Under the pieces are notes generated by a model. It ran no database searches. It was not told where the DNA came from and saw nothing but the letters and a program-made list of their open reading frames with translations. From Tetranychus cinnabarinus (lineage: Eukaryota > Arthropoda > Arachnida > Trombidiformes > Tetranychidae), in the NCBI GenBank assembly GCA_022266195.1, contig WHVY01000002.1:8819001-8883000 (forward strand): a DNA stretch of 64,000 bases, written 5' to 3'. Below are positions 58,689 to 64,000 of the stretch, piece by piece. The position numbers and the translations under genes are program-made. Each line of letters begins with the position of its first letter. The first letter of the stretch is position 1.

Positions 58689-61600
58689 TTTATTTTAGGG
58701 AGAAATTGTCTTCACTAATTTTCACATGAGAGTAATAAAGGGAAAGTTGATTACGACCTCTTTGACGTTATTAAAAACGTTTGATTGATATGTTGAAGTC
58801 GTAATGACCATTGATTGTATTTTAGGTAAAAGTAATCAATAAGAGTCAAAGATGATGGACAAATTATTAATGGCAGTGAAGATCACATTATCAAAACATT
58901 GATATGTATATGGTTTGTGACAGGTCACTTCTGTTGATTGAATTCAATTTTTAAATATTGAACTGATAAAATTAATCACTTTGAGTTGAACAAATGGGCA
59001 TAATAAAAGGATATTTTTGTAACATACCAACACAATTTAAGAATTTTAAACACGATGATTGTAATGGTGAAAAAAGCAAAGAGACTCAATGTACAGTATA
59101 TAGTCCGTATACAATATACAGAATATAGTCTGCAATGTTTTCCCTATGTTAACCACTTTGGATTAACTAGCCAAGAGATCAAATAATTTCATCAATTACG
59201 GGTATGAATTAGATATGTCAATTAATCATATAATAGAAGAAAGCTTAAAGTAATTAAGAAAACTAGAGAAGAAGCAATTAAAAAGGAGCAAGATCAAAAA
59301 TACACAAATAAAGGTGAAAATGTATGATAAGCAATATGTCCCGGGTATGTCCCTACTAGGCAACTCGAAAGACATAAACAACTGTTTCTCTTTCTTTCCT
59401 TACTTCACCTTTATTGTTACCAACAGAAAATGTTCCCTCGTTTTTTTTCATTTCCCAATTTTAATTTGCATCTTTTATTATTTTCCTGTGTCTTTTCCTC
59501 ATCATGTAAGTTAATTATTTCATTTATGTAAACAACAATAGATGGATTGGGTTAAAACAAGCAACAATGGGTAATTTGATGGTGAGTGATCTAAGCTCAT
59601 AATGTCTTTAAACTTTGAGTGATGATAAGCGTATCACTATTAGGATGGACTATCTATCAACATGAACCCAATATAATTCAAAAAGATCCAGTTAAACCAT
59701 GTTGTGATTAAAAACAGGTGATGTTTAAGCCCCGTTAACTGCATAATTGACTGGCAGATAAACCAGTTAACAATAGGAGCTTCACTTCCTTTCAAGCGAT
59801 GGCATTATTCATGTTTAACGTACGTAATATATTGCCATTGGATCTGAACAGGTTTATTTAGTTTCTTGAAATAACATTCTGCTGAATGGGAAAGGATAAG
59901 TGAGTTCCTGCTCTTGATTTCCAATTTTCTGGCCATCATCAAATTTTATTATCAACACGTAAGCGCCTTGCAGTGTGAAAGTAATAGTTTCAGGCTTATC
60001 AACATGAAGGTCTACGATTCTGATATTTACACCCAAACAAGAGAATCTCCTACTCGTTTGCTATAAATGTCAAAAATATTTTCATTCCTATTGAAAAAGG
60101 ATAGTACCTTAAAATCACACCCAATAATGAATTTGAAAACAAAGTGAAGGCATACTTTTTTTGTACAATTCTGTTTATTTAAAGCATTGAAATTGATCAT
60201 AATGATTTGAAAGTTTGAAATTGAATCTAGGAATGGTAAGTAGATGCCCCAAATCAACGAGTCTTTTGTTTCTCGATTTAATAAAAGAAAAGGTTACTTA
60301 TTTTCTTGATTGGAACACGAATTTCGCATTAAAATTGAAAGATATAAATATACATACATATTTATATTTAAATTGTACTGTTAAAAATGAAGCTTTCAAT
60401 ACAAGGAAAATATTGAAGATGGCTGACATTTGGACGCAAAAACTCAATATGAAATGAATAAAGTAGATTGCATTAATGATGGTTGACAAATAAAAAGTAG
60501 ACAGATCTAGAAATGCAGTGAAGGTAGGCGAAAAGTTGAAAATGTTTTACCAGGTTTACCAACCAATCGATCCACAATTAATGACAACAAGCGTAATACC
60601 GTGGAAACAAGCAAACAAAAAGTAAAACCTAACTGGTAAAACATTATGTTGATGAGGATAACGCTGGAATTGAATGTGATCTCAGGCAGTTGAAGTTTTA
60701 GCTTTTGTAGTTTGTATGTTTTGTTTTCTTCTGTTAAAAACAGGAAGAGAGTTAATAGTTGAGTTTTGATTAAGTACAAAATCCTGTTCTGCAAGGTTAT
60801 AATGAACGAGAAAAGGTGAAGTGGAAGGTGGAGATCACCTCTTAATAAGCTTCCAGAATTGATTCGCCACAGGTCAAATTGAACGTGTTTAAGTTGAGCT
60901 TCTTCTCTTCCTTCTCTCAGCTTTCCATTACTACCATGAAACAACGGCAACAGGATTGTTTAATTTCAACTCTTTTTACCATTTACTTTTTTTTGTTTCC
61001 CAAATTGAATACTTTATTTAGATTGATAGTAAAAGCACAGGTTAACTGGAATCAAGCAAAGCCAACATTAGAGGAAATATCTGCAATTTGGTAAACTTCA
61101 TTTGATAATTTCATGTGACAATGGCATGTTGATTTGACATTGCGATTGTAAACAGTTGCCGTTTTTATTTAAAAAGTCATCCTTGAGTTATTCAGATGAA
61201 TAAAAAAACGGAAACCACTGTTTATGCTGCTTTAAACCTCCGAGTGGGAGTCTCAACGCTTTTTTACAATCAAAACTTGAGAAAGGTTGAAAAATGGTTC
61301 TTTGCATCAATCATCTGGCTTTATCTTTTTTTAGAGCTTTAACAACTCATCAACTTTTCAATCAACACTCAGTTTTGAAGATGATCATCAGCTATAGAGA
61401 GGAAAATAAACCATCCGGCAATACAATCAGCACGCCAATTTGCCTTTGCTTTTCCAATGAATTATTGAGGAAAAGTTAAGAAAGGAAACAGAAGAATCTG
61501 AAATCAGCTGAAGATGATGATAGAGCAAGCATATTGTAAATTTTGATGAAAATAGTGATGAATCTTTTGAAGGAGAGATAAAGTGAATTGAAAAAGTGGC

Positions 61601-61943
61601 ATTTGGTTGGTGTGGAAATGAATGGTTAATACAAAGATCAGGTCAGCTTTTGATTTTTTTACAATCAACTCGACCCTTTTGTTTCCATCACAGAGTAATT
61701 ATGGTTATCGTTTAGTCTTTAAAGTACTCTCAGTCTGTGACAAGACATCAATGGAATGTTGAAGTTGAAAATGGCGATTCTGACTGTCACGGTGATGATT
61801 ATAATTACAATAATGTCCTAAGTAGTTTCAATGTCTTAATTCTGTTCCATTTTCAACTTTTCCTTTCATTGACTCGGCTTATTATTTCTCGTTTGCTTGT
61901 CTCTTTGTTTTTTTTTGTTTCCTTTTTTCCTCTCCATCCCTAT
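58689..61943. other. Intergenic region, no gene recognised
   Basis: About 3.2 kb with only short frames. The longest, 147 codons on the minus strand at 60507-60950, has no domain I can name. A tata-rich stretch lies near 59095-59135. Nothing is firmly supported. Confidence 0.4.
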
Positions 61944-62627
61944 TTAGTCTTCCATCTCTTCCATACGACAATGGATTGCAGTTTCAACAACCTCTAAACT
62001 TGCATAATCAAGCTCTTTGATGAGACACAATACAGCAGATAATATGTTGGCATTCTGTGAAAAGAAGGAGAAAAAAGAGAAACAATTGGATGAGTAAAAT
62101 GATGATACAAGAGAATAGAAAAAAAGTTGAAAATGTTGAAAGTAAATTGAGCCTAATAACCATCTTGATTGACTTTGTGAAATTGTTGAATAATGGGTTG
62201 ACCATTGAAAGATGATTTCCATGTTAAGGGATTGAGTGTTAGTAAATATGATATCCAAATGAATTCTGATAATGATCATCTTTAAGAATTGAAACATTGC
62301 CTTACCCTGTTTCGACCGCCTTTGGATAATGGCTTTTGTTGACTTGATATTGATTGAATTGATTGGTAACCATATCGTCTACCTGCGCCACTCCCATTTC
62401 CACTTCCTCCACTACTTCCACAGCTGCCAGATCCTCCTCCAACATTGCCTCCATGAGAGGACAGAGGTGAATATCGTTCATTTCCTGAACCATTTTCATT
62501 GTGATATTGGTAAAGATCATGAGTTTGATCGGAAATGCAACTTTTGGTATCGGTTGAACGACAGTGGCCAGCTGAATTGTTGCAATTGGATCCATTGTAC
62601 ATATTATAGTCACTAACGCTTTGTGAC
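61944..62627 (-). CDS. Last two exons of an unrecognised gene
   Basis: Two exons join in frame: 62627-62306 (acceptor cctgcag|gtca, donor acagg|gtaag) and 62054-61944 (acceptor ttcacag|aatg), ending in a stop. The first encodes a Ser/Gly/Asn-rich segment (SQSVSDYNMYNGSN..., GSGSCGSSGGSGNGSG) ending YGYQSIQSISSQQKPLSKGG. The second encodes a compact helical tail, NANILSAVLCLIKELDYASL followed by EVVETAIHCRMEEMED. The acceptor of the first exon implies further 5' exons beyond the window or in short exons I cannot place. The tail looks conserved in style but I cannot name the family. Confidence 0.6.
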
Positions 62628-64000
62628 CTGCAGGGTAAAACAAGGAGAAGAGGAAAGGGCAATGAGAATGGATCATTCAAAACATGATAGTTATATGAAA
62701 TTTTTCATTTTTTCAAGGTTTTTTTCTGCTTTAAAAAAAATACAGAGAGAGGCGTTGAAAGATGGCTTTGAGTTTTGATGAATTTGTTGATTTTAAATTA
62801 ACAGACTGTCAGAAATACAAGGTTAGATGATGCGATTTTTTCATTCATCTGACAAAAAATGACAAAAGTCAACAGAAGTTGAACATATTCCCAGTCAAAA
62901 AAGGAATATCTCTGAATCCTCTCACGCAGTTGAAATGATCAGAAATATATTGAAATATCCAACTTGAGCCATAAATGGATATGAAGCAAATTGTCAGATT
63001 TTTCCATAAATAGACAGTCTTCAAAAATTTATCAACATGAGCAACTACAATGATTAAAATGAACAAAAGCAGTAAAATTATTTGCATCAGGAAATAATAA
63101 TGAATGAATAATATTAATGAGAATTGAATTGAATTGTATAAAAAGCTATTTCAACAAGCATACCAATCTATTAATACAGTGATTAGAGGAAGTATAACTA
63201 ATAAAGTTGATTTTCTGCATTTTAGGTCCATCACGGTCAGGTTAAAGCCATGGTCAAGCAGAAAATTAAAGTTAAATGACATTAAATTAGCATAAAATGT
63301 TTTACTAATGAAAAACTTGATCATAATGATATCTCTGAAAGAGTCTTCAGTAGTTGATAGTTTCAAGTTTCCTGTTTTTTTTGTTTAAACCTTCAGGTCA
63401 TTTGAAATAGGAGACAAAGATGAGTATCAAATATTAATAAATGATCAACAAAGATATAAAGTGCAATAAATCATTTGTAGATGATTTAACCATCTAAAAC
63501 CTTGTTTACGAGCTGATAAAACATTAAAGGCGAGTTGAAGCTTCTCAAAATTATTCATGAAGAAGATACAAAACATAGGATTGTTTTGAAGGAAATGAAT
63601 ATTATTTAGTGATTCTGCTGGGAACAATCAGGGTCATTAGATGAATGAAAGTTGAAAAGCTCAGACCGATTGATTGTTTTGTGATGATAATTTGAAAAAA
63701 ATAAGGATAACGTGATTGGTGAACTTGAAGAAAGTTATGTTTTTTAGGTTAGCGAAGAAAAAATTTCATTCATCTTCCATTATTCAATCAATCGTCAACT
63801 AATTACATTTACTTTCATCTTATTGTCACGGTAGTTGAATTGAATTTTATTATGAAGACTTACTGATATTTTGATTCATTGAGTTTGACACGATTCAGAT
63901 GAAAACGTGTCTTCCAATGTTAATTTTTTTATCATAATTCAGTAGTTGAACAACTTGTTATTCAAAGAGTTAAATGGTTCATTGGATTGGGTTGATTGGA
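62628..64000. other. Upstream intron or flank of the gene at 61944
   Basis: AT-rich, no supported exon. Probably the intron 5' of the exon at 62627, because that exon needs an upstream partner. Confidence 0.4.

Noticed and set aside
60507..60950. 147-codon minus frame
   Set aside because: Begins near an ATG but has no recognisable domain and biased Leu/Phe content; not supported enough to call.
1..64000. tRNA, rRNA or CRISPR features
   Set aside because: No cloverleaf with conserved A/B boxes, ribosomal sequence or spaced repeat array recognised.

Overview
The window is eukaryotic, A+T-rich (about two thirds by eye) and intron-bearing. It looks like an arthropod Hox-cluster segment joined to a compact block of housekeeping genes. 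Two Hox genes are recognisable: Ultrabithorax (Ubx, minus strand, exon 1 at 16970-16235 and homeobox exon at 8794-8445) and Abdominal-B (Abd-B, plus strand, homeobox exon 33911-34512). No abd-A lies between them. Loss of abd-A with Ubx and Abd-B retained is known from the spider mite Tetranychus urticae, so an acariform mite is my best guess; this is inference, not proof.

Layout. 1-6.6 kb: transposon remnants and foldback elements. 8.4-17.5 kb: Ubx, with the homeobox exon inside the loop of a large inverted repeat (about 1.78-5.42 kb against 13.38-14.86 kb). 17.6-26.2 kb: a mosaic of broken copies of genes that sit intact at 44-51 kb (STRAD, KMT5A, the SPT5 leader exon, 5-oxoprolinase), plus small foldback elements. 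26.4-28.6 kb: a second copy of Ubx exon 1 with its promoter-proximal DNA, inverted relative to the first and pointing toward Abd-B. 28.6-33.9 kb: gene-free. 33.9-34.5 kb: Abd-B homeobox exon. 34.5-41.1 kb: gene-free Hox flank. 41.1-62.6 kb: SPT5 (-), KMT5A/PR-Set7 (-), syntaxin-1 (+), STRAD pseudokinase (-), 5-oxoprolinase (+), CFAP36 (+), a four-exon zinc-finger gene (-), and the last two exons of an unrecognised gene (-).

The most interesting point is the Ubx exon-1 duplication. As far as I compared them, the two copies match base for base over about 1.4 kb (promoter side, leader, whole coding exon, start of intron), yet the homologous intron DNA just beyond differs at many positions. The duplicate keeps its splice donor in phase 1. 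The next homeobox exon downstream on that strand is Abd-B, whose exon has no start codon of its own and whose plausible acceptors are all phase 1. A Ubx-N-terminus/Abd-B-homeodomain chimera is therefore structurally possible, and RNA data would settle it. The leader also carries four copies of TGATCAGT at exact 14-bp spacing in both copies.

The housekeeping genes are unrelated in function: transcription elongation (SPT5), H4K20 methylation (KMT5A), synaptic fusion (syntaxin), LKB1 activation (STRAD), glutathione cycle (OPLAH) and cilia (CFAP36). They are compact, with short introns and short intergenic gaps.
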